The translations under genes and the position numbers were made by a program. Source: Verrucomicrobiota bacterium (GTDB lineage: Bacteria > Verrucomicrobiota > Verrucomicrobiia > Opitutales > UBA953). From it: DNA of 7,564 nt. The notes below the pieces were generated by a model. That model searched no databases. It was given only the letters and a program-made list of their open reading frames with translations, and was not told where the DNA came from. Below are positions 1-6,567 of this stretch, in pieces (position 1 is the stretch's first letter; each line of letters opens with the position of its first letter). The stretch covers positions 1-7,564 of the forward strand of contig SYID01000001.1 in NCBI GenBank assembly GCA_005798925.1, in the 5' to 3' direction.

Positions 1-1968
1 GGCCTGGTCCTCGAGCGCCGCCGCGACGGCGAGCCCCTCGCCGTGCTGGAAGAGCGAGGCGACGGCCCCGCGTTCGGTTGGCCGGCCGGCGGCGTCGATG
101 AGGCCGAGTTTCTTCCAGAGCCGGCCGGCGCGCGCGGTGTGGAGCGTGCCGCCGCCGAGGACTTCGCGGAGGTTGATGTCCTGCTTGGCGACGGAACGCC
201 GCGGCGGATTGATGAGCGGATGGTTGTCGGCGTCGGGCCAGACGCGGACGTCGGCGCGCGAGTAATCCAGCTTAACTTGGACGCTGTCTCGGCCGAGGAA
301 GAGGCCGCCGTAAGCGACGCCCCCTTGGGTGAGGAGCGGGAGCAAGGGCAGGATCTCTTTTTCGAGGAGTTCCAGTTTCCAGGTGCGCGGCCGGCTGCGG
401 CCGTTTTCCTGTCTGCGCAGGGCCTTGAGCAGCCAATCCGCGGGCGTGAGCTGCGAGGCGCCGGTCTCCTTGGGGAAGTGCGCCAGCGTGATGGCCCGTC
501 CGTAGCGGACCTCTTCGCCCGTCACGAGTTTGCAGGGCGTCCCGTACGGAAGGGCGCGCAGCGAGTCGGGTTTGGACAGCGCCGGATGCCAGGCTTCCTT
601 GACGTAGATCAGGGCCTGCGAAAGCGGGACCAAGTGCGTCGGGCGTTCGCGTTGCCACGTGCCGTTGCGCCCGAGGATCTCGTGAATCTGGCGGGTCGCG
701 CCGGTGGCCGGCTCAGGGCCGTCGCTCGGCGCGACGTCATCGTCGAGGCGATCCAGCGCAAGGTCGATCGGCTCGCGCGTGAACAGGGCCTTGGCCAGCC
801 TGTCCGCCGCCGCGCGCGGATCCTCGGCGCGCCGCATCACGGACAGAAACGCCGGCCAGTCCAGGCCTTCCGCTCGCCTGAGCTGCAGCGGCTTGGCCTC
901 GCCGAGACGGGGGCTGTCGCCGGTCCACAGGGCGAAACCACGGTCATCGAGGCCCCGCCGGCCGGCGCGGCCGAACATCTGCAGCAGCTCGTCCGGACGG
1001 ATCTCCCGCGCTGCGTGGTCGGCGGCGTAGTGCCGGTCCGTCACGAGCACCGAGCGCAGGGAGAAGTTGATGCCCGAGGCCAGGCCCGTCGTGGCCACGA
1101 CCACGCTCAGCTTGCCCGCCTTGGCCCAGGGTTCGATGAGTCCGGTCCGCTGTTCGAAGGTGAGCCCGCTGTGGTGGAGCCCGACCCCTTGGCGGAGCAG
1201 TCGATTGAGGTCATCGCCCGCGAGGTTGCGTTGGCTGGGGGAAAGTTGCGGGCCATTGCCTAAGGGCAGGCCAGCCGCGATGTCCCGGGCGATCTGCTCG
1301 GCGGCGCGGCGGCGGGGGGCGAAGACCAGGATCGGGCCGAGGTCGGCGAGCACCGCGCGGATGACCGCCCTCGCGACATACCCCTTCACGCCGGCGGGTT
1401 CGCGCGTCTCCATCGCGTCCAGGGAGACTTCCTCCAGCGGAATCGGCCGAGTGTGCTCTTGGATCAGGCTGACCCTTCGGCCGAGCCCCCGCAGCCATTC
1501 GGCGACCGCCTGCGGGTTGGAGACGCTGCCGCTGAGCAGGAGGAGCTGGGTTTCCGGCGGAGCGAGGGCCAGGACGGTCTCGTAGGACGCGCCCCGGCGG
1601 GTGTCGGCCAGCATCTGATATTCGTCGACCACGAGCAAGGAGGGGTGGCGGCCTTCGAGGAAGCGCTGGCGTTGCGTCTCCAGGGTCGCGACCACCACCG
1701 GGGCGTCCAGGTTCTCGCTCACGTCGCCGGTCGCGATGCCCACGTCCCAGCCTTGGGCCAGCCATTCCGCCCGCTTGTCGTTGGCGAGGGCGCGGGTGGG
1801 CACGGTGTAGACCGCCTGCCCCCGGTGGCCCCCGCGGATCAGCAGTTCGAAGACGAAGGTCTTCCCGGCGCCGGTCGGGGCCTGGATGACGACATCCTCC
1901 CCTTGGCGGAGGGCGCGCAAGGCGTCTTGTTGCCAGAGGTCGGGGAGGGTGATCCGGAGGTCCGCCAT
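1..1968 (-). CDS. Ski2-like DExH-box ATP-dependent helicase, 3' end cut by window edge
   Basis: Probable ATP-dependent RNA/DNA helicase of superfamily 2, closest in motif style to the Ski2/Mtr4/Hel308 group. Translating the minus strand from the ATG at 1968-1966 gives 656 codons with no stop, so the C-terminus lies outside the window. Visible motifs in order: Q-motif-like WQQDA (12-16); Walker A APTGAGKT (30-37); PTRALA (57-62); TGD (80-82); Walker B VVDEYQ (113-118), a DEYQ variant of DExH; motif III SGS (146-148) where SAT is usual; TRPIPLE (173-179); GVGLHHSGL (261-269), a hallmark of Ski2-like enzymes; motif V around VATTGLASGINF (291-302); and motif VI QMFGRAGRRGLDDRG (330-344). Residues about 605-656 (LWKKLGLID, then GRPTERGAV) resemble a winged-helix segment leading into the C-terminal domain of Mtr4-type proteins. 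A weak GGA-containing ribosome site precedes the ATG. It is divergent from ppc. The substrate and exact subfamily are not determined. Confidence 0.9.
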   Translation of the reverse strand, partial: MADLRITLPDLWQQDALRALRQGEDVVIQAPTGAGKTFVFELLIRGGHRGQAVYTVPTRALANDKRAEWLAQGWDVGIATGDVSENLDAPVVVATLETQRQRFLEGRHPSLLVVDEYQMLADTRRGASYETVLALAPPETQLLLLSGSVSNPQAVAEWLRGLGRRVSLIQEHTRPIPLEEVSLDAMETREPAGVKGYVARAVIRAVLADLGPILVFAPRRRAAEQIARDIAAGLPLGNGPQLSPSQRNLAGDDLNRLLRQGVGLHHSGLTFEQRTGLIEPWAKAGKLSVVVATTGLASGINFSLRSVLVTDRHYAADHAAREIRPDELLQMFGRAGRRGLDDRGFALWTGDSPRLGEAKPLQLRRAEGLDWPAFLSVMRRAEDPRAAADRLAKALFTREPIDLALDRLDDDVAPSDGPEPATGATRQIHEILGRNGTWQRERPTHLVPLSQALIYVKEAWHPALSKPDSLRALPYGTPCKLVTGEEVRYGRAITLAHFPKETGASQLTPADWLLKALRRQENGRSRPRTWKLELLEKEILPLLPLLTQGGVAYGGLFLGRDSVQVKLDYSRADVRVWPDADNHPLINPPRRSVAKQDINLREVLGGGTLHTARAGRLWKKLGLIDAAGRPTERGAVASLFQHGEGLAVAAALEDQA

Positions 1969-2063
1969 GGCTGTTTTCCAACAAAGCAAGCTTGCCCGCG
2001 GAAGCAAGCCGCGGGGGTTTGCGGTTGCGAGCATTCGGCGCCCCATGCTACGACTGCGGTCGC
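1969..2063. promoter_or_regulatory. Divergent intergenic region between helicase and ppc, with inverted repeats
   Basis: This 95-base gap must hold the promoters of both divergent genes. It contains a 10-bp perfect palindrome GCAAGCTTGC (1986-1995). A hairpin of 7 GC-rich pairs follows, CCCGCGG at 1995-2001 and CCGCGGG at 2009-2015 with a 7-base loop. AGCAAGC occurs twice (1985-1991 and 2003-2009), and GCTTGC (1990-1995) can alternatively pair with GCAAGC (2004-2009). A weak sigma70-like pair on the plus strand is TTGCGA (2025-2030) and TACGAC (2049-2054), 18 bases apart; this would put the start of transcription very close to the ppc ATG. No strong promoter was seen on either strand. That promoters lie here is inferred from the gene layout; the hairpins are seen directly. 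Confidence 0.45.
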
Positions 2064-2067
2064 ATGG
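2043..2067 (+). repeat. Inverted repeat overlapping the ppc start codon
   Basis: CCATGC at 2043-2048 is the reverse complement of GCATGG at 2062-2067, which contains the ppc ATG (2064-2066). Inside it GAC (2052-2054) pairs with GTC (2059-2061), and a bulge of three bases lies on the left arm. If it folds in the mRNA, the start codon would be in the stem. The repeat is seen directly; any role in translation or as an operator is a guess. Confidence 0.4.
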
Positions 2068-4811
2068 CCATCAGCAACGACCTCGCCCGCGGGCTTAAGA
2101 AAGTCGACAAGGACCTCGACTTCATGATGACGTGCTTCGTCGAGGTGCTCGAACAGCTCGACCACAAGGATCTCGCCGGGACCTTGCCGTGGATGGGCAA
2201 GCGCAAGCTGCGGGGCGTGCAGATCTTCTCCTACCGCGGGGTGCAGGCCTACTCGATCGCCTTCCAGCTCCTGAACATGGTCGAGGAAAACGCCTCGGCC
2301 CAGTCCAAGCGCCTCCGCGAGGACAAGCACGGGCTCGCTTCCGATCCGGGGTCCTGGGGTCGCGCCCTCCGCGCGTTGGTCGATGCCGGACTGACCGACA
2401 AGCAGATCGCCAAGCGCCTCAACCGCATGCGCGTCGAGCCGGTCCTCACCGCGCACCCGACCGAGGCCAAGCGCGCCACCGTGCTCGAGATCCACCGCGA
2501 GATCTACAAGCTGCTCGTCCGTCGCGAGAACAACATGTGGACCGCCGCCGAACAGCGGGCGATCCGCGAGGAGATCAAGGTCGCCCTCGAACGTCTCTGG
2601 CGCACCGGCGAGATCTACCACCAGAAGCCCGACGTCCAGTCGGAGCTCCGGAACATCAATTATTTCCTTTCCAAGGTCTTCCCGGACGCCGTCGTCAGCA
2701 TGGACCTCCGTCTGCGTCAGGCCTGGGAGGAAGCCGGGCTGGACCCGGAGCGAGTCGAGCATCCCGATTCCCTGCCCCAGATCGTGCTTGGCACGTGGGT
2801 CGGCGGGGACCGTGACGGCCACCCGCTCGTCACGGCCGAAGTCACCACCCGCGCGTTGAATCTCTTCCGCTCGACCGCCATCGCCATCTGCAACGAACGC
2901 CTCGAGACCCTCGGCCAGCGCCTGTCGCTGGGCGACCATCTCCAGGAGCCTCCGGCGGTGTTCATCCGTCAGGTCGAGAAGCATGCCGCCGCCCACGGCG
3001 AAGCCGGCGAGGCCGCGCTCAAGCGCAACATCGGCGAGACCTGGCGCCAATACGTCAACCTCGTCCGTCTCCGTCTGCCCAATCCGGTCGGAGAGCTCGG
3101 ACCAGGCCAGCACCGCACGCCCGAGGGCGTCATCGCCGACCTGCTCTTCCTGCGCGAGACTTTGATCGAAGTCGGCGCCGGGCGCATCGCCCGCGCCGAG
3201 CTCGACCCGCTGCTGCGATTCCTCCGCACCTTCGGCTTCCACATGGCCGTCCTGGATATCCGCCAGAACAGCGCCTTCCACGACAAGGCCATCGGCCAGC
3301 TCCTCGCCGCCACCGGACAGGATGACGCCAATTTCGCCCAGTGGGACGAATCCCGCCGACTCGGCTTCCTCGATTCCGAGCTCCGCTCCACGCGTCCGTT
3401 CCTGCGCGAGCAGGCCAGCATCGGTCCGGAGGCCGACGCCGTGGTCGCCTGCCATCGCGCCCTCGCCACGCACATCGATCAGTACGGCTCGGCGGGGCTT
3501 GGTTCGCTGATCGTGAGCATGACCCGCTCGGTCTCCGACCTGCTGTCCGTGTATCTCCTCGCCCGCGAGGCCGGCCTCACCGCCGGCGGTTCCGACGACG
3601 CCTACTGCCTGCTCCCCGTCGTCCCGCTCTTCGAGACCATCGGCGACCTCGAACGCAGCACCGGCATCATGGAGGCGTTCCTCTCGCATCCGATGACCCA
3701 GCGCACGCTGAAGGCCCGCCGCGACGCCGGCCTGACCGACGGCCTGACGCAGCAGGTGATGATCGGCTATTCCGACTCGAACAAGGACGGCGGCATCCTC
3801 GCCTCCCTCTGGAACCTCTACCGGGCCCAGCAGAACCTCGCCGCCGTGGGCGAGAAGCACGGCGTCCGCATCGTCTTCTTCCATGGCCGCGGCGGCACCA
3901 TCTCCCGCGGCGCGGGCCCCACGCACCGCTTCATCGACGCCCTGCCGCAGGGTTCCATCCAGGGCGAGATGCGCGTGACCGAACAGGGCGAGAGCATCAC
4001 CCAGAAATACGCGAACCACATCACCGCGGTGAACAACCTCGAGCTGCTGACCGCCGGCGTGACCCAGAACACCTTCCTGCACGACGTCGCCGTGCGCAGC
4101 GAAACCGCCCAGGCCAAGGTCATGGACCGCCTGGCCGAGTTCTCGCGCGAAGCCTACCAGGACCTCATCCGCACCCCACGCTTCATCGAGTTCTTCCGAC
4201 AGGCGACCCCGATCGACGTCATCGAGGCCAGCCGCATCGGTTCCCGTCCGTCTCGCCGCACCGGCGCGGCCTCGCTCGAGGACCTGCGCGCCATCCCGTG
4301 GGTCTTCGCCTGGAGCCAGGCCCGTTTCTATCTCTCGGGATGGTATGGCGTCGGCTCGGCGCTCGCCCGCCTCAAGGAGGAAGATCCGAAGGGCTTCGAG
4401 GTCATCCGCAAGAACTACGACGACTGGCCGCCCTTGCGCTACATGCTCAAGAACGCCTCCACCAGCGTCCTCGCCTCCAACCGCAGCATGATGAAGCTCT
4501 ACGGCGGCCTCGTGACGGACAAGAAGCTGCGCAAGCTCTTCCTCAACCGCATCCTCGCGGAGCATAACCTCGCGCGCAAGATGCTCGACGAACTCTCCGG
4601 CTCGAAGCTGAGCGAAGGCCGTCCGCGTCTGCGCAAGGTCATCGCCCTCCGCGAGTCGGCGATCGACCTCCTGCACGAGCAGCAGGTCGCCTTGCTTAAG
4701 GATTGGCGCAAGAAGGTGGCCGACGGCGACCGCAAGGAAGCCGATGCGCTGCTGCCGCAGATGCTCCTCTCCTTGAACGCCATCGCCGCCGGCCTCCAGG
4801 CCACCGGCTGA
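2064..4811 (+). CDS. ppc: Phosphoenolpyruvate carboxylase
   Basis: Cytosolic PEP carboxylase, converting PEP plus bicarbonate to oxaloacetate and phosphate to refill the TCA cycle. Complete at 915 aa (E. coli 883). Signatures in order: VLTAHPTEA with catalytic His131; GGDRDGHP (247-254; N is usual at the H); GYSDSNKDGG (568-577); the mobile glycine loop HGRGGTISRGAG (607-618) with Arg609 and Arg615; RVTEQGE; GSRPSRR around Arg728; LRAIPWVFAW; and the C-terminal Thr-Gly. The ATG at 2064 was chosen because the family-like N-terminus MAISNDLARG begins there; an in-frame TTG at 1992 would add 24 unconserved residues and cross a hairpin. No clear Shine-Dalgarno precedes it. By my own alignment from memory to the E. 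coli enzyme, the aspartate-inhibitor residue Arg832 is kept (Arg863), but Lys773 is not Lys (Ser805 or a neighbour) and Asn881 is Ala913, so aspartate feedback may be weak or absent. It ends 6 bases from the convergent hydrolase gene. Confidence 0.97.
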   Translation: MAISNDLARGLKKVDKDLDFMMTCFVEVLEQLDHKDLAGTLPWMGKRKLRGVQIFSYRGVQAYSIAFQLLNMVEENASAQSKRLREDKHGLASDPGSWGRALRALVDAGLTDKQIAKRLNRMRVEPVLTAHPTEAKRATVLEIHREIYKLLVRRENNMWTAAEQRAIREEIKVALERLWRTGEIYHQKPDVQSELRNINYFLSKVFPDAVVSMDLRLRQAWEEAGLDPERVEHPDSLPQIVLGTWVGGDRDGHPLVTAEVTTRALNLFRSTAIAICNERLETLGQRLSLGDHLQEPPAVFIRQVEKHAAAHGEAGEAALKRNIGETWRQYVNLVRLRLPNPVGELGPGQHRTPEGVIADLLFLRETLIEVGAGRIARAELDPLLRFLRTFGFHMAVLDIRQNSAFHDKAIGQLLAATGQDDANFAQWDESRRLGFLDSELRSTRPFLREQASIGPEADAVVACHRALATHIDQYGSAGLGSLIVSMTRSVSDLLSVYLLAREAGLTAGGSDDAYCLLPVVPLFETIGDLERSTGIMEAFLSHPMTQRTLKARRDAGLTDGLTQQVMIGYSDSNKDGGILASLWNLYRAQQNLAAVGEKHGVRIVFFHGRGGTISRGAGPTHRFIDALPQGSIQGEMRVTEQGESITQKYANHITAVNNLELLTAGVTQNTFLHDVAVRSETAQAKVMDRLAEFSREAYQDLIRTPRFIEFFRQATPIDVIEASRIGSRPSRRTGAASLEDLRAIPWVFAWSQARFYLSGWYGVGSALARLKEEDPKGFEVIRKNYDDWPPLRYMLKNASTSVLASNRSMMKLYGGLVTDKKLRKLFLNRILAEHNLARKMLDELSGSKLSEGRPRLRKVIALRESAIDLLHEQQVALLKDWRKKVADGDRKEADALLPQMLLSLNAIAAGLQATG

Positions 4812-4817
4812 GGCCGT

Positions 4818-6038
4818 TCAGCGTTTCGGCAGGGCAGGGGTGGGCGAGATGTTGCCCCGCATCATCCGCCCGATCTGCCCGGACAGCCAAAGGTAGTGGT
4901 CCGTCGGCACGTCGCCGAGGTCCACGAAATTGCCGACCGGCCGCGGGCCCCCGCATTTCATGATCGCCGTACCTTCGTCGAGTTCGTCGAACATCGCCAC
5001 GTAGACGCTCTTCGCGCCGGCTTCGCGGGCGGCGACCGCCTGGGACCACAGGAAGCGCCCGCCAAGCCGGGGGATCGCGTTTTTCGGCGCCCGCTGGCCC
5101 CGCAGGGCAGACAGATTGCTCCAGCTGAAGCCCGGAAAAATCACCGGGAGGTAGGTCTTCTGCTTGGCGCGGCACCAGGCGATGTCGGCCGCCCAGACTT
5201 CCTTCGCGAGCTCGGCGGCGCCCTTCGGATTCTCGGAACGGCCGACCGCCCATGGGCTGATGACGTCGGCGAGGCGGATGACGTCATGCAAGGCCGGGTC
5301 GGGGATGCTGTCGTTCTTCTGCTCCCGCCAGAAGGTCGGAATTCCGATCATGACGGCGGCGCCGGTCGACTTGAGGTCGGCGAGCAGGGCGGTCCATTCC
5401 TTGAGCGCCGGCGGGCGGTCCTTGAAGCCCATGCCCCAGAGGGCCACCAAGGGTTTGCCTTGATGGAATTGGGCGCAGGGCTGCTTGGTCTGGCCGGCGG
5501 AGACGAGCCGACGCCAATCCGCGGAGACCGTCCGGAACTTCTCGGGCGGCAGCCCGCTGAGGTCGTACATCACCGTCAGGGCGCGGCCTTCGGCGTTGGC
5601 GGCGGCGGTGCAGTGGCGCAGGACCATCTCCATGGAGTCCGCGCTCCCGCTTCTGCCTAGGCCCGTCGCGAAGCGTTGCAGCATGGCGCCGTCGATCCCG
5701 TAGTCCTTCATCCAGCGGAAGTGACGACGGACCGTCCCGGGATGGACGCTGCTGAAAAGGTCGGCCGTCCGGCCGTCGGCGAATCTGAACGGCGAAGGGT
5801 ATCTCTCTTCCGGGGGGAATTCGGACAGGTCGGGCCAGAGGTCGAAGGAATAATCCTTGTCCGTGAAGAGCTTGCCCCGTCCGAAGTGCACCCAGCCGAG
5901 GCCGCTGGCATCGCCTTCGGCGCGGAACCAGCCTTGGTAGCCCGTGACGACCTTGCCGGAAAGGCTCGGGTGGGTGAGCCCATCGGCCAGGGCGAAGGTC
6001 GTCCAGGCCCAGCAAAACGTGGCTAGAAGGACCCTCAT
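4818..6038 (-). CDS. Secreted glycoside hydrolase family 71/99-like protein
   Basis: Predicted exported protein of 406 aa resembling the GH71/GH99-like hydrolases; GH99 members cleave internal alpha-mannosidic bonds. A Sec signal peptide is evident: Met-Arg, a hydrophobic stretch (3-15), then ALA at 16-18 with cleavage likely before Asp19. The mature part begins with GKVVTGYQGWF (28-38), followed by LWPDLSEF (67-74), KDYGIDGAMLQRF (111-123), MYDLSG (157-162), PLVALWGMGF (196-205), IGIPTFWR (231-238), ISPWAVGR (260-267), LPVIFPGFSW (297-306) and FDELDEGTAI (350-359). That last motif lines up with the GH99 motif FNEWHEGTQI, placing Glu352 and Glu355 at the catalytic Glu pair three residues apart. 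The ATG at 6038 is preceded by AAGG overlapping the stop codon of the upstream gene 9 bases away, which points to translational linkage. Family assignment is by recalled motif pattern; the true substrate is unknown. Confidence 0.82.
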   Translation of the reverse strand: MRVLLATFCWAWTTFALADGLTHPSLSGKVVTGYQGWFRAEGDASGLGWVHFGRGKLFTDKDYSFDLWPDLSEFPPEERYPSPFRFADGRTADLFSSVHPGTVRRHFRWMKDYGIDGAMLQRFATGLGRSGSADSMEMVLRHCTAAANAEGRALTVMYDLSGLPPEKFRTVSADWRRLVSAGQTKQPCAQFHQGKPLVALWGMGFKDRPPALKEWTALLADLKSTGAAVMIGIPTFWREQKNDSIPDPALHDVIRLADVISPWAVGRSENPKGAAELAKEVWAADIAWCRAKQKTYLPVIFPGFSWSNLSALRGQRAPKNAIPRLGGRFLWSQAVAAREAGAKSVYVAMFDELDEGTAIMKCGGPRPVGNFVDLGDVPTDHYLWLSGQIGRMMRGNISPTPALPKR

Positions 6039-6047
6039 ACGACCGCC

Positions 6048-6518
6048 TTAGACGTGCTTCCAGAAGTCCATCAGGAAGCGCGTGGCCAGCTGAGCCAGGA
6101 AGACGATGTTCCAGAAGATCAGCTGGAGTCCGAGGGAGGGGCCGAAGCCCATGCTCAGGACCTGGGCGGAGGCGCTGGTGACCAAGAGGATGACCACGGC
6201 GGCGCAGAGGGAGATGACCAGGACCTCGACGGACTTCGGGACGATGCCTGCGAGGCTCGTGTCGGCCATGCAGATGGCCGCGAAGGTCAGGGCGACCGAG
6301 AGGACTCCCGTGAGCCCGATGCCGAAGAGCGTGCCGTCTTTGCCGAAGAAATGCCGGGCAGCCAGCCGGCCGAGGAACGGCAGGTAAATCAGCACCATCG
6401 CGAGGGCGACCCAGAAGCCCATCGAGCCGTAATCCTGGCCGAGGATCTTCTCGGCGTAGTTCTCCGCCGCGTGCTTGATCACGGCTTCTTTGATCGGGTT
6501 GGTCAGGGCGAGGAGCAC
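6048..6518 (-). CDS. Four-helix integral membrane protein of unknown function
   Basis: I do not recognise this 156-aa protein. It opens with an amphipathic stretch of about 30 residues (TNPIKEAVIKHAAENYAEK), followed by four hydrophobic segments at about 33-52, 64-85, 97-118 and 128-147, and a short tail ending DFWKHV. Short loops contain RLAARHFFGKDG (51-62) and CMADTSLAGIVPKS (83-96). No catalytic or transporter motif was seen. The start is a GTG at 6518-6516; an in-frame TAG lies four codons upstream and a GGGTGG element sits about 5 bases before the GTG, so no longer form is possible from a nearby upstream start. It lies 49 bases after the phosphatase gene and 9 bases before the secreted hydrolase gene, so all three are probably cotranscribed. 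Codon use is GC-rich like its neighbours, and a real gene is supported by the spacing and the clean helix pattern. Confidence 0.8.
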   Translation of the reverse strand: MLLALTNPIKEAVIKHAAENYAEKILGQDYGSMGFWVALAMVLIYLPFLGRLAARHFFGKDGTLFGIGLTGVLSVALTFAAICMADTSLAGIVPKSVEVLVISLCAAVVILLVTSASAQVLSMGFGPSLGLQLIFWNIVFLAQLATRFLMDFWKHV

Positions 6519-6567
6519 GCGGCCACCCTAGCCGCCCAAGGACTTTTGTCCACGCCTAAGGCGGCGC
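6519..6567 (-). other. Intergenic spacer with nested inverted repeats
   Basis: The 49-base gap between the phosphatase and the membrane protein gene holds GCCGCC (6531-6536) paired with GGCGGC (6560-6565). Nested inside is a perfect 4-bp stem with an AAAA/TTTT loop, GGACTTTTGTCC (6540-6551). A competing small hairpin is CGCC-TTA-GGCG on the minus strand. No U-run follows, so it does not look like an intrinsic terminator. It could be an RNA processing or stability element within the operon, or chance in GC-rich sequence. Confidence 0.35.

Noticed and set aside
43..1263. A 406-codon open frame on the plus strand opposite the helicase
   Set aside because: The minus strand here encodes clear helicase motifs; the plus-strand translation shows no family features and is an artefact of high GC.
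1021..1968. Whether the helicase is part of a defence system or a CRISPR-associated Cas3
   Set aside because: The motifs are Ski2-like, there is no HD nuclease domain in the visible part, and no cas, restriction or other defence gene or repeat array is nearby.
1992..2063. N-terminal extension of ppc from a TTG at 1992
   Set aside because: The extra 24 residues do not look like any PEP carboxylase N-terminus and the start would lie in the intergenic palindrome and hairpin.
1839..4676. A 945-codon open frame on the minus strand opposite ppc
   Set aside because: It is antisense to a fully recognisable PEP carboxylase with all its motifs. Its translation is rich in low-complexity Ala/Gly/Glu/Asp with no recognisable domain, as expected from the complement of GC-rich codons.
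4789..4817. Possible bidirectional terminator between the convergent ppc and hydrolase genes
   Set aside because: Only short GGCC-type arms within the last ppc codons were seen, without a T-run on either strand; the 6-base gap itself holds nothing.
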